From Mycolicibacterium nivoides (GTDB taxonomy: Bacteria; Actinomycetota; Actinomycetes; Mycobacteriales; Mycobacteriaceae), in the NCBI RefSeq assembly GCF_003855255.1, contig NZ_CP034072.1, positions 310,001 through 374,000 of the forward strand: a DNA stretch of 64,000 nt, read 5' to 3'. Under the pieces are notes generated by a model. The model ran no database searches and had not been told where the DNA came from. It saw only the letters and a program-made list of their open reading frames with translations. The first letter of the stretch is position 1. Each line of letters begins with the position of its first letter. The position numbers were made by a program, and so were the translations under genes. This document shows, piece after piece, positions 46,323-56,039 of this stretch.

Positions 46323-47429
46323 ATGGACGGCATGTACGGCGATTCCACCCGGAGCGTCAAAGCCGTTGGTCTGGAATCGATTCCGGGACAGCCTGTGGCC
46401 CCGATCCCGGTACCGGCGTCGACATTCCATCTCTCGCCCGACGAGACCGAGCCGTTGGACAGCTACGGGCGCAGCTCCAACCCGTCGTGGCGCCAGCTGG
46501 AATCAGCACTCGCCGAACTGGAAGGGGCCGGCGCCGCGCTCACGTTCGGGTCCGGCATGGCCGCCATCACCTCGGCGCTGCGGGTGCTCGCCAAACCAGG
46601 AACCACGCTGGTGGTCCCGGCCGACGGCTACTACCAGGTCCGCCGGTATGCGGCCGAATATCTTGCACCGCAAGGGATCACGGTGATCGAGGCGAATGTC
46701 GCCGATATCTGTGAGGCGGCCGCCCACGCTGACGTGGTGCTCGCCGAGACGCCGGCCAACCCCGGGCTCGACGTCGTGGATCTGCACCGGCTGGCGATGA
46801 CCTGCCGCGGTCGCGGCGCCACTCTCGTCGTCGACAACACCACCGCCACACCACTGGGTCAACAGCCGCTTTCGCTGGGCGCTGACCTCGTGGTGGCCAG
46901 TGCCACCAAATCACTGTCGGGTCACAGCGATCTGGTGGCCGGCTACGTGGCGGGCAGCCAGCCCGAGCTGATGGCCGCGGTGGAGCGGGACCGGCTGCTG
47001 GCCGGTCCGATCCTGGGCGCGTTCGAGGCGTGGCTCGTGTTGCGTAGCCTCGGCAGCGCCGGGCTGCGTTTCGAGCGGCAGTGCCAGAACGCCGCGGCCC
47101 TGGCGCTGATGCTGCGCAGCCATCCGGCGGTGCGCTCGGTGCGCTATCCCGGGCTGCCCGAAGATCCGGCGCACGAGCTGGCGGCCGCCCAGATGAAGCG
47201 GTTCGGCGGATTGGTGTCGATCGAGCTGGCAGATGCCGCGGCTGTCCACGGCCTGGTGGACCGCAGCGCCCTGCTCATCGCCTCGACCAGCTTCGGCGGG
47301 ATTCACACCTCGGTCGACCGCCGGGCCCGCTGGGGCGACCCGGTGCCTGCCGGGTTCGCCCGTATCTCGGCCGGGATCGAGGACACCGAAGACCTGCTGA
47401 CCGATGTCGAGCAGGCGCTTCGGGCGTGA
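46323..47429 (+). CDS. Cystathionine gamma-lyase-like PLP enzyme
   Basis: 368 residues, Cys/Met metabolism PLP family. PLP-Lys in VVASATKSLSGHSDLVAGY near 197-215; N-terminal TFGSGMAAITSALRV near 76-90; Asp of the ring-N in LVVDNTTATPLG near 173-184. ATG 46323 follows GAGGAGG by 7 bp (an upstream start would overlap gpsA). The family includes cystathionine gamma-synthase/lyase, methionine gamma-lyase and O-acetylhomoserine sulfhydrylase; assignment to gamma-lyase is by general similarity only. It is absent from this place in M. tuberculosis, where gpdA2 adjoins ddlA (recalled synteny). Confidence 0.85.
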   Translation: MDGMYGDSTRSVKAVGLESIPGQPVAPIPVPASTFHLSPDETEPLDSYGRSSNPSWRQLESALAELEGAGAALTFGSGMAAITSALRVLAKPGTTLVVPADGYYQVRRYAAEYLAPQGITVIEANVADICEAAAHADVVLAETPANPGLDVVDLHRLAMTCRGRGATLVVDNTTATPLGQQPLSLGADLVVASATKSLSGHSDLVAGYVAGSQPELMAAVERDRLLAGPILGAFEAWLVLRSLGSAGLRFERQCQNAAALALMLRSHPAVRSVRYPGLPEDPAHELAAAQMKRFGGLVSIELADAAAVHGLVDRSALLIASTSFGGIHTSVDRRARWGDPVPAGFARISAGIEDTEDLLTDVEQALRA

Positions 47430-47490
47430 AAGCCCAGGTCAGGATGCGCCGAAATGCAGGGACCGACCGGGACGGTAGCCTCTCTAGGTT

Positions 47491-48624
47491 GTGACAGGCC
47501 GTAATCAGACCGGATCCCGCACGCGCGTCGCCGTTGTCTACGGCGGGCGTAGCTCGGAGCATGCGATCTCCTGCGTATCGGCAGGCAGCATCCTGCGCAA
47601 TCTCGACCCCGAGCGGTTCGAGGTGATCCCGGTCGGGATCACCCCCGACGGTTCGTGGATGTTGACCGACGGACGGCCCGAGACCCTCGCGATCACCGAC
47701 GGCCAGCTGCCCGAGGTCACCGAGACGTCCGGTACCGAACTCGCGCTGCCTGCCGCCCCCAACCGCAGCGGGCAGCTGCTGGCGCTGAGCAACGGTCCCG
47801 GTGAGCTGCTGGCCGCCGTAGATGTGGTCTTTCCCGTGCTGCACGGCCCCTACGGCGAGGACGGCACCATCCAGGGCCTGCTGGAGTTGGCCGGGATTCC
47901 GTATGTGGGTTCCGGTGTGCTGTCCAGTGCTGCCGGGATGGACAAGGAGTTCACCAAGAAGCTCCTCGTCGCCGAGGGCCTGCCGATCGGCGACTTCGTC
48001 GTGCTGCGTCCCAGCCGCGACGATTCTGTACCCACGCTCAGTCTTGAGCAGCGGGAACGCCTCGGCCTGCCGGTCTTCGTCAAGCCCGCCCGGGGTGGCT
48101 CCTCGATCGGCGTCAGCCGGGTCGCGGCGTGGGATGAACTGCCCGCCGCGATCGAACTCGCGCGCCGCCATGATCCGAAGGTCATCGTCGAGGCCGCGGT
48201 GCCGGGCCGCGAACTGGAATGCGGTGTACTCGAATTCCCTGATGGCAGCGTCGAAGCCAGCACAGTGGGCGAGATCCGCGTGGCCGGAGTGCGTGGACGC
48301 GAGGACGGCTTCTACGACTTCGCCACCAAATACCTTGTCGACGCGGCCGAATTGGATGTGCCGGCCAAGGTCGACGACGATGTGTCCGAGGAGGTCCGCC
48401 GGCTGGCCGTGCGCGCGTTCACCGCGATCGACTGCCAGGGGCTGGCTCGCGTCGACTTCTTCCTGACCGACAACGGACCGGTGATCAACGAGATCAACAC
48501 CATGCCGGGGTTCACCACCATCTCGATGTTCCCGCGCATGTGGGCGGCCAGCGGCGTCGACTATCCGACGTTGCTGACCGCGATGGTCGAGACCGCGCTC
48601 GCTCGCGGCACCGGCCTGCGCTGA
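47491..48624 (+). CDS. ddl: D-alanine--D-alanine ligase
   Basis: 377 residues. ATP-grasp enzyme making D-Ala-D-Ala for peptidoglycan. [24 protein letters not shown] near 11-34, [18 protein letters not shown] near 116-133, ATP-grasp Lys in [18 protein letters not shown] near 194-211 and C-terminal [25 protein letters not shown] (47476-47481) predicts a start at 47488, 3 bp before GTG 47491. Target of cycloserine in mycobacteria (known). Confidence 0.97.
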   Translation: MTGRNQTGSRTRVAVVYGGRSSEHAISCVSAGSILRNLDPERFEVIPVGITPDGSWMLTDGRPETLAITDGQLPEVTETSGTELALPAAPNRSGQLLALSNGPGELLAAVDVVFPVLHGPYGEDGTIQGLLELAGIPYVGSGVLSSAAGMDKEFTKKLLVAEGLPIGDFVVLRPSRDDSVPTLSLEQRERLGLPVFVKPARGGSSIGVSRVAAWDELPAAIELARRHDPKVIVEAAVPGRELECGVLEFPDGSVEASTVGEIRVAGVRGREDGFYDFATKYLVDAAELDVPAKVDDDVSEEVRRLAVRAFTAIDCQGLARVDFFLTDNGPVINEINTMPGFTTISMFPRMWAASGVDYPTLLTAMVETALARGTGLR

Positions 48625-48628
48625 AACC

Positions 48629-49192
48629 TCACCGCACCGGGGCCGGTGCCGGCTCCTGGGCGGTCATGGTGCGGGCGATCTGACCGGAGATCTGCTGAAT
48701 GGGTGTCGGACCCGAGCCGGCGGGCAGGGTCAGCGCGACGTACACCGGGCGGTCCACGGCGTACCACGTGCTGCGGCCCTGGTCATCGGCGGCGGGGCCG
48801 GCTTCTCCCACTCTGAACCACTGGATCTCGTCGACCACCTGCAGCGGAGTGCCCACGACGAAATCGGTGGGGCGTTCCAGCCCGCACCTCAGGACGACGG
48901 GCTCGGTGTCGGGCTCGGCGCGCCAGGCCGCGGTGCCAGGAGGCGTGGGGTCGACGGTCGGGGCGCGGCGGAAATCACCGAGCTGCTGGGGGAGTGCGTT
49001 CAGCAGATCGTGGCATTGCTGGCTGTCGGCCTGCGGTGCCGGTATCGCCGGGATGGCGACGGGTTGCTGCTCGGGTGAGCGCTGCCGGGACGCCGCGATA
49101 CCGAGGACGGTGATCAGCACCGAGACCGCGACGACGACCGCCGCGATCAACAGGGCGCGGGGCGGTCCATCGGCGGTGTGCGAGTCGGTCAC
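48629..49192 (-). CDS. DUF3515-family membrane-anchored protein (Rv2980-like)
   Basis: 187 residues. One N-terminal membrane helix (residues about 14-34), then an extracytoplasmic domain with two Cys (SQQCHDLLNALP and VLRCGLERP) and a C-terminal Pro/Ala tail. The VDEIQWFRV and STWYAVDRPVYVALTLP segments are typical of DUF3515. Convergent with ddl (4 bp between stops) as in M. tuberculosis. Function unknown. Confidence 0.82.
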   Translation of the reverse strand: MTDSHTADGPPRALLIAAVVVAVSVLITVLGIAASRQRSPEQQPVAIPAIPAPQADSQQCHDLLNALPQQLGDFRRAPTVDPTPPGTAAWRAEPDTEPVVLRCGLERPTDFVVGTPLQVVDEIQWFRVGEAGPAADDQGRSTWYAVDRPVYVALTLPAGSGPTPIQQISGQIARTMTAQEPAPAPVR

Positions 49193-49202
49193 ACCACCAA
49201 CT

Positions 49203-49445
49203 CTATGGCTGGCCGGCGTTGGCGATCGGGCAGGTCAGGGTCCGGGTGATCCCGGGCACCTGCTGCACGGCGGGGACCACGTCGGACTGCAGCAGCGCCA
49301 ACGTGTCGGCACTGATGCGCAGGACCACGTCATAGGGCCCGGTCACGTATTCCGCGGACACCACGCCCGGCAGGGCGGAGAGTTGTTTGGCGACGACTTC
49401 GGCGCGGCCCACCTCGGTCTGGATCAGCACGTAAGCCTCCACCAC
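49203..49445 (-). CDS. Stand-alone Lrp/AsnC ligand-binding (RAM) domain protein
   Basis: 80 residues consisting only of the RAM domain: VEAYVLIQTEVGRAEVVAKQL then YVTGPYDVVLRISADTLALLQSDVV. No DNA-binding domain. GTG 49445 follows GGAGGAG by 8 bp; GTG 49442 is the alternative. Stand-alone RAM proteins bind amino acids and may modulate other regulators or enzymes (family knowledge). It ends 11 bp before the DUF3515 gene start, so likely cotranscribed, and is divergent from thiL. Confidence 0.82.
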   Translation of the reverse strand: MVEAYVLIQTEVGRAEVVAKQLSALPGVVSAEYVTGPYDVVLRISADTLALLQSDVVPAVQQVPGITRTLTCPIANAGQP

Positions 49446-49551
49446 CGGCTGTCTCCTCCGTCTCGCTGCATAAACTGCTGGCCGCAGGCACCAAACGTAC
49501 CGCAGGTCGGGTTCGGGTTCAGGACGCGGCAGCCGACCGGCAGGAGGCCAC

Positions 49552-50544
49552 ATGACCGGCGAGACCATCGGCAGCGATTCCGCTGACGACAACGACGACA
49601 CCTTGGCGGCAGCCGGGGAATTCGCCGTCATCGACCGATTGGTCGCCGGACGCACGCAAGCCGACGCGGTGACCCTGGGCCCCGGCGACGACGCGGCCGT
49701 CGTGACGGCGGCCGACGGCCGCACGGTGGTCTCCACGGACATGTTGGTGCAGGACCGCCATTTCCGGCTGGATTGGTCGACGCCGCACGATATCGGCCGT
49801 AAGGCCATCGCCCAGAACGCCGCCGACATCGAAGCGATGGGCGGGCGGCCCACGGCCTTCGTGGTGGCGTTCGGCGCCCCTTCGGACACCTCCGTCTCTG
49901 TCGCGGCGAGCGTGACGGACGGACTGTGGGACGAGGCGCGTCAGCTGGGCGCCAGCATCGCAGGCGGCGATCTGGTCAGCGCCCCGCTGTGGGTGATATC
50001 GGTCACGGTGCTCGGCGACCTCGGTGGCCGGGAACCGGTGCGCCGCAGCGGTGCCCGGGCTGGCGACACCGTGGCGGTGGCCGGCGAACTGGGTCGTTCG
50101 GCAGCCGGATACGCACTGTTGCACCGCGGCATAGAAGGACAGGCCGGGTTCTCCGAACTACGGCAGCGGCACCTGACCCCGCAGCCGCCCTACGGGCAGG
50201 GCGCATGCGCCGCCGACGCCGGCGCCACCGCGATGACTGATGTGTCCGACGGCCTGCTCGCCGACCTGGGCCACATCGCGACGGCTTCGGGGGTCGGCAT
50301 CGACGTGGACAGGCGCCTTCTCGACGGCGATCGGCAGGCGGTCGCCGAGGCCGCCGCGGCAGTGGGTGCGGACCCCTGGGAGTGGGTGCTCGGCGGCGGT
50401 GAGGACCACGCGCTGGCCGCGACGTTCCCCGGCGCGCTGCCTCCGGGCTGGCGGGCCGTCGGACGGGTGCTCGACGGCCCGCCGACAGTCCTGGTCGACG
50501 GCGGCGCGTGGGCCGGAAATGCGGGATGGCAATCGTTTGACTGA
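49552..50544 (+). CDS. thiL: Thiamine-monophosphate kinase
   Basis: 330 residues. Phosphorylates thiamine monophosphate to the active diphosphate. AIRS/ThiL fold with LGPGDDAAVV near 43-52, TDMLVQDRHFRLDW near 64-77, IAQNAADIEAMGG near 85-97, and AMTDVSDGLLADLGHIA near 226-242 (Mg2+-ATP acids). AGGAGG precedes ATG 49552. Followed by ung after 24 bp, as in M. tuberculosis (Rv2977c-Rv2976c). Confidence 0.95.
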   Translation: MTGETIGSDSADDNDDTLAAAGEFAVIDRLVAGRTQADAVTLGPGDDAAVVTAADGRTVVSTDMLVQDRHFRLDWSTPHDIGRKAIAQNAADIEAMGGRPTAFVVAFGAPSDTSVSVAASVTDGLWDEARQLGASIAGGDLVSAPLWVISVTVLGDLGGREPVRRSGARAGDTVAVAGELGRSAAGYALLHRGIEGQAGFSELRQRHLTPQPPYGQGACAADAGATAMTDVSDGLLADLGHIATASGVGIDVDRRLLDGDRQAVAEAAAAVGADPWEWVLGGGEDHALAATFPGALPPGWRAVGRVLDGPPTVLVDGGAWAGNAGWQSFD

Positions 50545-50568
50545 GGGCTCACGCTAAGTTGGCTTTCC

Positions 50569-51282
50569 GTGACTGCTGCGGATGCGACGAGCGATTCAAC
50601 AGGTGCACGCCCCCTGAATGAACTTGTCGAGGACGGCTGGGCCCGCGCGCTCGAGCCGGTGGGGGCGCACGTGGCGCAGATGGGGGAGTTCCTGCGCGCT
50701 GAACTCGCCGCCGGCAGACGCTATCTGCCTGCCGGCCAGAATGTTCTGCGTGCCTTCACCTTTCCTTTCGACAAGGTGCGGGTGCTGATCGTCGGTCAGG
50801 ACCCGTATCCGACGCCGGGGCATGCCGTCGGCCTCAGTTTCTCGGTGGGTGCCGACGTACGCCCGTTGCCGCGCAGTCTGTCGAACATCTTCACCGAGTA
50901 CACCGAGGATCTGGGCCATCCCCAGCCGGCCAACGGGGACCTCACCCCGTGGGCGCAGCAAGGCGTGATGCTGCTCAACAGGGTGCTCACGGTGTCCCCG
51001 GGGACACCGGCCTCGCACCGGGGCAAGGGCTGGGAAGCGGTGACGGAGTGCGCGATCCGGGCGCTGGTGGCGCGCGAGCAACCAATGGTGGCGGTGCTGT
51101 GGGGCCGTGATGCCTCGACGCTGAAACCGCTACTGGCCGAAGGTGACTGCGCGACGATCGAATCGCCGCATCCGTCGCCGTTGTCGGCGTCGCGGGGATT
51201 CTTCGGGTCACGTCCGTTCAGTCGTGCCAACGAACTGCTGCAGCAGAAAGGCGCCGACCCGATCGACTGGCGGTTGCCCTGA
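50569..51282 (+). CDS. ung: Uracil-DNA glycosylase (family 1)
   Basis: 237 residues. Removes uracil from DNA. Water-activating motif [18 protein letters not shown] near 76-93, [17 protein letters not shown] near 139-146, and the late [18 protein letters not shown] near 206-223. TAAGTT (50555-50560) predicts a start at 50567, so the GTG at 50569 is nearly leaderless. The N-terminus is about 10 residues longer than the M. tuberculosis protein. Confidence 0.96.
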   Translation: MTAADATSDSTGARPLNELVEDGWARALEPVGAHVAQMGEFLRAELAAGRRYLPAGQNVLRAFTFPFDKVRVLIVGQDPYPTPGHAVGLSFSVGADVRPLPRSLSNIFTEYTEDLGHPQPANGDLTPWAQQGVMLLNRVLTVSPGTPASHRGKGWEAVTECAIRALVAREQPMVAVLWGRDASTLKPLLAEGDCATIESPHPSPLSASRGFFGSRPFSRANELLQQKGADPIDWRLP

Positions 51283-51287
51283 GAGGA

Positions 51288-51623
51288 TCAGGGCATCGGG
51301 CCCGGCGGCTGCGGAATGGCCGGCGGGGCCGGAATACCCGGTGAGGGGATCTCGATGGTGACGTCCCCGCTACCTTCACCTGGAGAGGTGGGCATCTCGG
51401 CGGGCGACGTGGGCGCAGGGGACACCGGGGTTTCGATGACCGTGGTCTCGGTGCGGGTCACCGGGCCTTCCGAGGTCACCGGTGCCTCGGTCGTCGAAGA
51501 CGTCTCCGAGGTGATGGTGTTGCCATCGGTGGAGGTGCCGCCACACGCGGTCAGCATCGAGCCGACCGCGATGGCGGCAGCGAATGTGCAGAACGGTGCA
51601 TGTGATGCACGACATAGGGCCAT
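51288..51623 (-). CDS. Small Thr/Pro-rich lipoprotein
   Basis: 111 residues. Signal peptide with lipobox MLTACGG (Cys 27), followed by a low-complexity Ser/Thr/Glu/Pro segment (EAPVTSEGPVTRTETTVIETPVSP) and a Pro-rich end. No fold recognised; probably a surface-exposed linker-like lipoprotein. Convergent with ung and downstream of rpmB (69 bp). Confidence 0.6.
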   Translation of the reverse strand: MALCRASHAPFCTFAAAIAVGSMLTACGGTSTDGNTITSETSSTTEAPVTSEGPVTRTETTVIETPVSPAPTSPAEMPTSPGEGSGDVTIEIPSPGIPAPPAIPQPPGPMP

Positions 51624-51692
51624 GACGGCAGGACGTACCCTGCCGTGCCCTTGAATAAACGAGCCGGTCGCGCGCCGATCAGGCGTGCAACG

Positions 51693-51887
51693 TCAGCCGC
51701 GCGAGACCTTGCCGGCCTTGATGCAGGAGGTGCAGGCGTTCACGCGCTGCTTGTTGCCACCCGGACGCGCCACGGCACGCACCGACTGGATGTTCGGATC
51801 CCAGCGCCGGCTGGTCCGCCGATGCGAGTGCGACACCGACTTGCCGAAGCCCGGGGCCTTTCCGCAGATATCGCACACGGCAGCCAT
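51693..51887 (-). CDS. rpmB: 50S ribosomal protein L28, zinc-binding form
   Basis: 64 residues. Two Cys pairs (Cys5, Cys8 and Cys52, Cys55) make it the Zn2+-binding (C+) paralog; mycobacteria also keep Cys-lacking copies made under zinc starvation (known). [20 protein letters not shown] is the conserved core. GAGGAG precedes ATG 51887. The region 51888-52149 has a short GC hairpin in the rpmB leader and a TAGGCT box (52074-52079) that may be the promoter of the DAK2 gene. Confidence 0.93.
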   Translation of the reverse strand: MAAVCDICGKAPGFGKSVSHSHRRTSRRWDPNIQSVRAVARPGGNKQRVNACTSCIKAGKVSRG

Positions 51888-52149
51888 ATCAACAACTCCT
51901 CGAAATCAGTCCTTGGGGGGTCTGGGCCCGCTCGCCGCAAAACGGCGGGGCTCAACCCGACAACCTGATCAGAATACCGGGAGGCCAGAGGATCGCCAAA
52001 ACGGCCCGTGAACACGACCCCAGGTTGTCCACAGCCGGCGGTGCTCTGATCAAGTTTGTCGCTGTCAGTCGATAGGCTGGCGCCCACGGCGGTGACCGCG
52101 GAGGATGACCGCGGATTTCTGTGGGATCTGATGGGGATTGGGAGGTCCG

Positions 52150-53790
52150 ATGTCGGCTCGGCGGCTGGATGCCCCCGCTCTGCGGGCATGGGCCCACGCT
52201 GCCGTCGACGACCTGATCACCCATACCGACGAGATCAACCGGCTCAACGTCTTCCCGGTTGCCGATGCGGACACCGGGACCAACATGCTGTTCACCATGC
52301 GTTCGGCATGGGCGCATGTCGACGCCGAGCCGGCCGACGGGGACATCCCCGCAGTGGCCAGCGCCTTGGCGGCCGGAGCGTTGCAGGGGGCCCGGGGGAA
52401 CTCCGGGGTGATCCTGTCGCAGATCCTGCTCGGGCTGGCCGAGGTCATCACCACCGCGGCGGCCCAGCGTGACGGCGACCTGTCGGCCGTGGATGCCGCG
52501 CTGTTCGGAGCTGCGCTGCGCCATGCCGCTGCCTTGGCCGTCACGTCGATGGGTGAGCCCGTGCCCGGGACCATCGTGTCGGTGCTGCAGGCCGCGGCCG
52601 AGGCCGCCGCACGCTGCGCGGCCGAGGGCGGTGACGTCGCCGACGCGGCCGCGGCCGCCGGCGAAGCCGCATCAGCCGCCCTGGATCGCACACCGCAACA
52701 ACTCGACGTACTGGCCAAGGCCGGCGTGGTCGATTCCGGTGGTCGCGGCTTGCTGGTCCTGCTGGACGCGATGACGGCCACACTGGCCGGGCATGCGCCC
52801 CGCCGGCCGGTCTACACCCCGGCCTCACCGCAGGCCGCGCTTGCCGCCACCGAACTGGCCGCCACACAGGCCCCGCCTCAGTTCGAGGTCATGTACCTGC
52901 TGACCGGTTGCGGCGCGCCCGCCGTCGAGGGGTTACGGGCCGCGCTTGAGCAGATGGGTGAGTCGGTGGCGATCGCCGCTTCCGGCGGTGATCAGTACTC
53001 GGTTCACGTCCACGCGGATGACGCCGGGGCGGCAGTCGAGGCCGGGCTCGCGGTGGGGTCCTTGAACCGCATCCAGATCACCGCGCTGACCGTGGCCCCG
53101 GGCCTCAGATCTGCCGGGGGCTGGGCTCGTGAGCGCGCCGTGCTGGCCGTCGTCGACGGAGACGGTGGCGTCGAGCTGTTCGCGGGTGAGGGCGCGCACG
53201 TGTTGCGGCCCGACGAGGGCGAGCCCGTCAACGCCCAGCAGTTGTTGCGCGCCCTGGTCGACGTGGGTGCTGCCCAGGTCATGGTGCTGCCCAATGGGTA
53301 CGTCGCCGCCGAAGAATTGGTGGCGGGCTGCACGGCGGCGATCGGGCGGGGCATCGATGTCGTGCCGGTGCCGGCCGGATCGATGGTGCAGGGGCTGGCC
53401 GCGCTGGCCGTTCACGACGAGACCAGGCAAGCGGTCGACGACGGGTACACCATGGCGCGGGCGGCCGCGGGTGCGCGGCATGGCGCGGTGCGGATCGCCA
53501 CCGAAGAGGCGTTGACCTGGGCGGGCTCCTGCAAGCCGGGCGACGGGCTTGGCATCGCCGGCGATGAGGTGCTGATCGTGGGACCCGACATCACCACGGC
53601 TGCCGCCGGGTTGATCGACCTGTTGATGGTGGCGGGCGGGGAACTGATCACGGTGCTGACCGGCGACGGGGTGGACGGCGCCGTGGGGCAGGCGCTGAAG
53701 GCTCATGTGCATCGTGCTCACCTCGGCGTCGAGTTGGTGACCTACCACACCGGTCACCGCGGCGACGCCCTGCTGATCGGGGTGGAGTAG
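52150..53790 (+). CDS. DAK2-domain protein, FakA/YloV-like kinase
   Basis: 546 residues. The N-terminal DhaL/DAK2 domain has NRLNVFPVADADTGTNMLFTM near 33-53 (metal-binding Asp triad) and GARGNSGVILSQILLG near 80-95; the C-terminal half matches the FakA/YloV DegV-partner region (TGDGVDGAVG...VELVTYHTGHRGDALLIGVE). Relatives phosphorylate fatty acids bound by a FakB/DegV protein (known in Gram-positives); no FakB is nearby. ATG 52150 follows GGGAGG. It overlaps recG by one base. As I recall, the M. tuberculosis counterpart is annotated as two pieces (Rv2975c, Rv2974c); here it is intact. Confidence 0.88.
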   Translation: MSARRLDAPALRAWAHAAVDDLITHTDEINRLNVFPVADADTGTNMLFTMRSAWAHVDAEPADGDIPAVASALAAGALQGARGNSGVILSQILLGLAEVITTAAAQRDGDLSAVDAALFGAALRHAAALAVTSMGEPVPGTIVSVLQAAAEAAARCAAEGGDVADAAAAAGEAASAALDRTPQQLDVLAKAGVVDSGGRGLLVLLDAMTATLAGHAPRRPVYTPASPQAALAATELAATQAPPQFEVMYLLTGCGAPAVEGLRAALEQMGESVAIAASGGDQYSVHVHADDAGAAVEAGLAVGSLNRIQITALTVAPGLRSAGGWARERAVLAVVDGDGGVELFAGEGAHVLRPDEGEPVNAQQLLRALVDVGAAQVMVLPNGYVAAEELVAGCTAAIGRGIDVVPVPAGSMVQGLAALAVHDETRQAVDDGYTMARAAAGARHGAVRIATEEALTWAGSCKPGDGLGIAGDEVLIVGPDITTAAAGLIDLLMVAGGELITVLTGDGVDGAVGQALKAHVHRAHLGVELVTYHTGHRGDALLIGVE

Positions 53791-56039
53791 TGGTCAACCT
53801 CAGTGACCGCCTCGAGTTCGTGATCGGAAAGAAGAACGCGGAAAAGCTGAACGCCAATTTCGGCCTGCGCACGGTCAACGATCTGCTGCGGCACTACCCG
53901 CGCAAGTACAGCGACGGCATGACGGTGCGCGGTGAGGGGGAGGCCCTCGACCTGGAGGAGGGCGAGCACGTCACCTTCATCGAGGTCGTCACCGAAACCA
54001 AGGTCGGCGACATGAAGCCGGTCTTCAACAAGACGACGGGTAGGCAGAAGAGCCGAAAGTGGTTGCGGGTCACCCTGGGTGATCACCGGCCCACCGTGAC
54101 GGCGACGTTCTTCAACGCCGGGTGGATGGTCGACAAGCTGGAAACCGGCACACGGCTCATGCTTTCGGGCGAGGTCAAGTACTTCCGCAATACCCTTCAG
54201 CTGGACCATCCGGCCTTCCTGGTCTTGAATCCACCGCCCGGGAAGCAGATCGGGACCAAGTCGCTCAAGACCATCGCAACCGCATCTGGAGCCACCGGGG
54301 AAGAGATGCTCGCGGAGTTCGAGCGCGACTTCTTCCCGATCTATCCGGCTTCGAAGCAGGTGCAGAGCTGGGACATCTACGCATGCGTGCGTCAGGCCCT
54401 CGACGTCCTCGACCCGGTCCCGGACCCTCTGCCGGAATCCTTTGTGCGCGAACATAATCTGATGTCAGAGGATGCGGCCCTGCGGGCCATTCACCTGGCC
54501 GAGAATGCAGTTGAACGTGAACGGGCCAGTGAGAGGCTGACCTTCGATGAGGCCATCGGTCTCCAGTGGGGTCTGGTGGGCAGGCGTTACAGCGAGTTGA
54601 GCGAATCCGGTCCTCCCGCACCGCCCGTCGACGGCGGGTTGGCGGCCGCGATGCGCAGTCGGATGCCGTTCGAGCTGACCGCGGGCCAATCTGAAGTGCT
54701 GGAGGTGATCTCGGGCGAACTGGCCTCCACGCGGCCGATGAACCGGATGCTGCAGGGCGAGGTGGGTTCGGGCAAGACCATCGTGTCGGTGCTGGCGATG
54801 CTGCAGATGGTCGACGCGGGCTACCAGTGCGCCTTGCTGGCGCCCACGGAAGTGCTTGCCGCCCAGCATGCACGCTCGATCCGTGACGTGCTGGGGCCGC
54901 TGGCGATGGCGGGGCAACTCGGCGGCGCCGAGGCGTCGACCGGTGTCGCGTTGCTGACCGGATCGATGACAGCACCGCAGAAGCGTGCCGTGCGCGGCGA
55001 GGTGGCCTCCGGGCAGGCCGGCATCGTCGTCGGTACGCACGCCCTGCTGCAGGATGCGGTGGAGTTCCACAACCTCGGCATGGTGGTCGTCGACGAGCAG
55101 CACCGGTTCGGCGTCGAGCAGCGGGATGCGTTGCGTGCCAAGGCACGTGATGGTCTGACTCCCCATCTCCTGGTGATGACGGCCACGCCCATCCCGCGCA
55201 CGGTGGCGCTCACGGTGTACGGCGATCTGGAGACCTCGACACTGCGCGAGCTACCCCGCGGCCGTCAACCCATCACCACCAACACCATTTTCATCTCGCA
55301 GAAGCCGGCCTGGCTGGACCGGGCCTGGGCGCGCATCCGCGAGGAGGTGGGCGCGGGGCGACAGGCTTATGTGGTCGCCTCGCGTATCGACGAGTCGGAC
55401 AAACCCGGAGACGCGAACGGCGGGCGCGGCGGGCCGCCGCCCGTCACGGTGGTCGAACTGTTCGATCGGTTGAGTGCGGGCCCGTTGTCCGGGTTGCGGC
55501 TCGGGCTGATGCACGGCCGGTTGTCCGGCGACGAGAAGGATGCGGTGATGGGCGCGTTCCGGGCCGGCGAGATCGATGTCCTGGTGTGTACCACCGTCAT
55601 CGAGGTCGGTGTCGACGTGCCGAACGCGACCATGATGGTGGTGATGGACGCCGACCGGTTCGGCATCAGCCAGCTACATCAGCTGCGCGGCCGGATCGGT
55701 CGTGGTCAGCATCCCAGCCTGTGCCTGCTGGCCACCCGGCTGCCCGAGACCTCCAAGGCCGGTGAGCGGATCACCGCCGTCGCCGGGACACTCGACGGCT
55801 TCGCTCTGGCCGATCTCGATCTCGATGAGCGTCGTGAGGGAGATGTGCTGGGCCTCAACCAGTCCGGGCGCACCATCAACCTGCGTTTCCTGTCGCTGCG
55901 GGATCACCTCGAGGTGATCCAGGAGGCCCGGGCGTTCTGCGAGCAGCGTTACGAGCAGAGTCCGCACGATCCCGGAATGGATCTGCTGGCGGCACAATTC
56001 GTGAACACCGACCGCGTCGAATACCTGGACAAGGCATGA
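53790..56039 (+). CDS. recG: ATP-dependent DNA helicase RecG
   Basis: 749 residues. Branch-migration helicase acting on stalled forks and Holliday junctions. N-terminal wedge/OB region, then helicase motifs: I GEVGSGKTIVS near 326-336, Ia APTEVLAAQHA near 355-365, II VVDEQHRFGVEQRDAL near 431-446 (DEQH box), III MTATPIPRT near 462-470, and V/VI TTVIEVGVDVPNATMM ... QLRGRIGRG near 631-660. The GTG start shares its G with the previous stop codon. The HNH gene follows in an ATGA overlap. Confidence 0.97.
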   Translation: MVNLSDRLEFVIGKKNAEKLNANFGLRTVNDLLRHYPRKYSDGMTVRGEGEALDLEEGEHVTFIEVVTETKVGDMKPVFNKTTGRQKSRKWLRVTLGDHRPTVTATFFNAGWMVDKLETGTRLMLSGEVKYFRNTLQLDHPAFLVLNPPPGKQIGTKSLKTIATASGATGEEMLAEFERDFFPIYPASKQVQSWDIYACVRQALDVLDPVPDPLPESFVREHNLMSEDAALRAIHLAENAVERERASERLTFDEAIGLQWGLVGRRYSELSESGPPAPPVDGGLAAAMRSRMPFELTAGQSEVLEVISGELASTRPMNRMLQGEVGSGKTIVSVLAMLQMVDAGYQCALLAPTEVLAAQHARSIRDVLGPLAMAGQLGGAEASTGVALLTGSMTAPQKRAVRGEVASGQAGIVVGTHALLQDAVEFHNLGMVVVDEQHRFGVEQRDALRAKARDGLTPHLLVMTATPIPRTVALTVYGDLETSTLRELPRGRQPITTNTIFISQKPAWLDRAWARIREEVGAGRQAYVVASRIDESDKPGDANGGRGGPPPVTVVELFDRLSAGPLSGLRLGLMHGRLSGDEKDAVMGAFRAGEIDVLVCTTVIEVGVDVPNATMMVVMDADRFGISQLHQLRGRIGRGQHPSLCLLATRLPETSKAGERITAVAGTLDGFALADLDLDERREGDVLGLNQSGRTINLRFLSLRDHLEVIQEARAFCEQRYEQSPHDPGMDLLAAQFVNTDRVEYLDKA

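Noticed and set aside
52092..52114. Direct repeat TGACCGCGGA ahead of the DAK2 gene as an operator
   Set aside because: Two GC-rich 10-mers 13 bp apart are likely by chance in this composition, with no symmetry.
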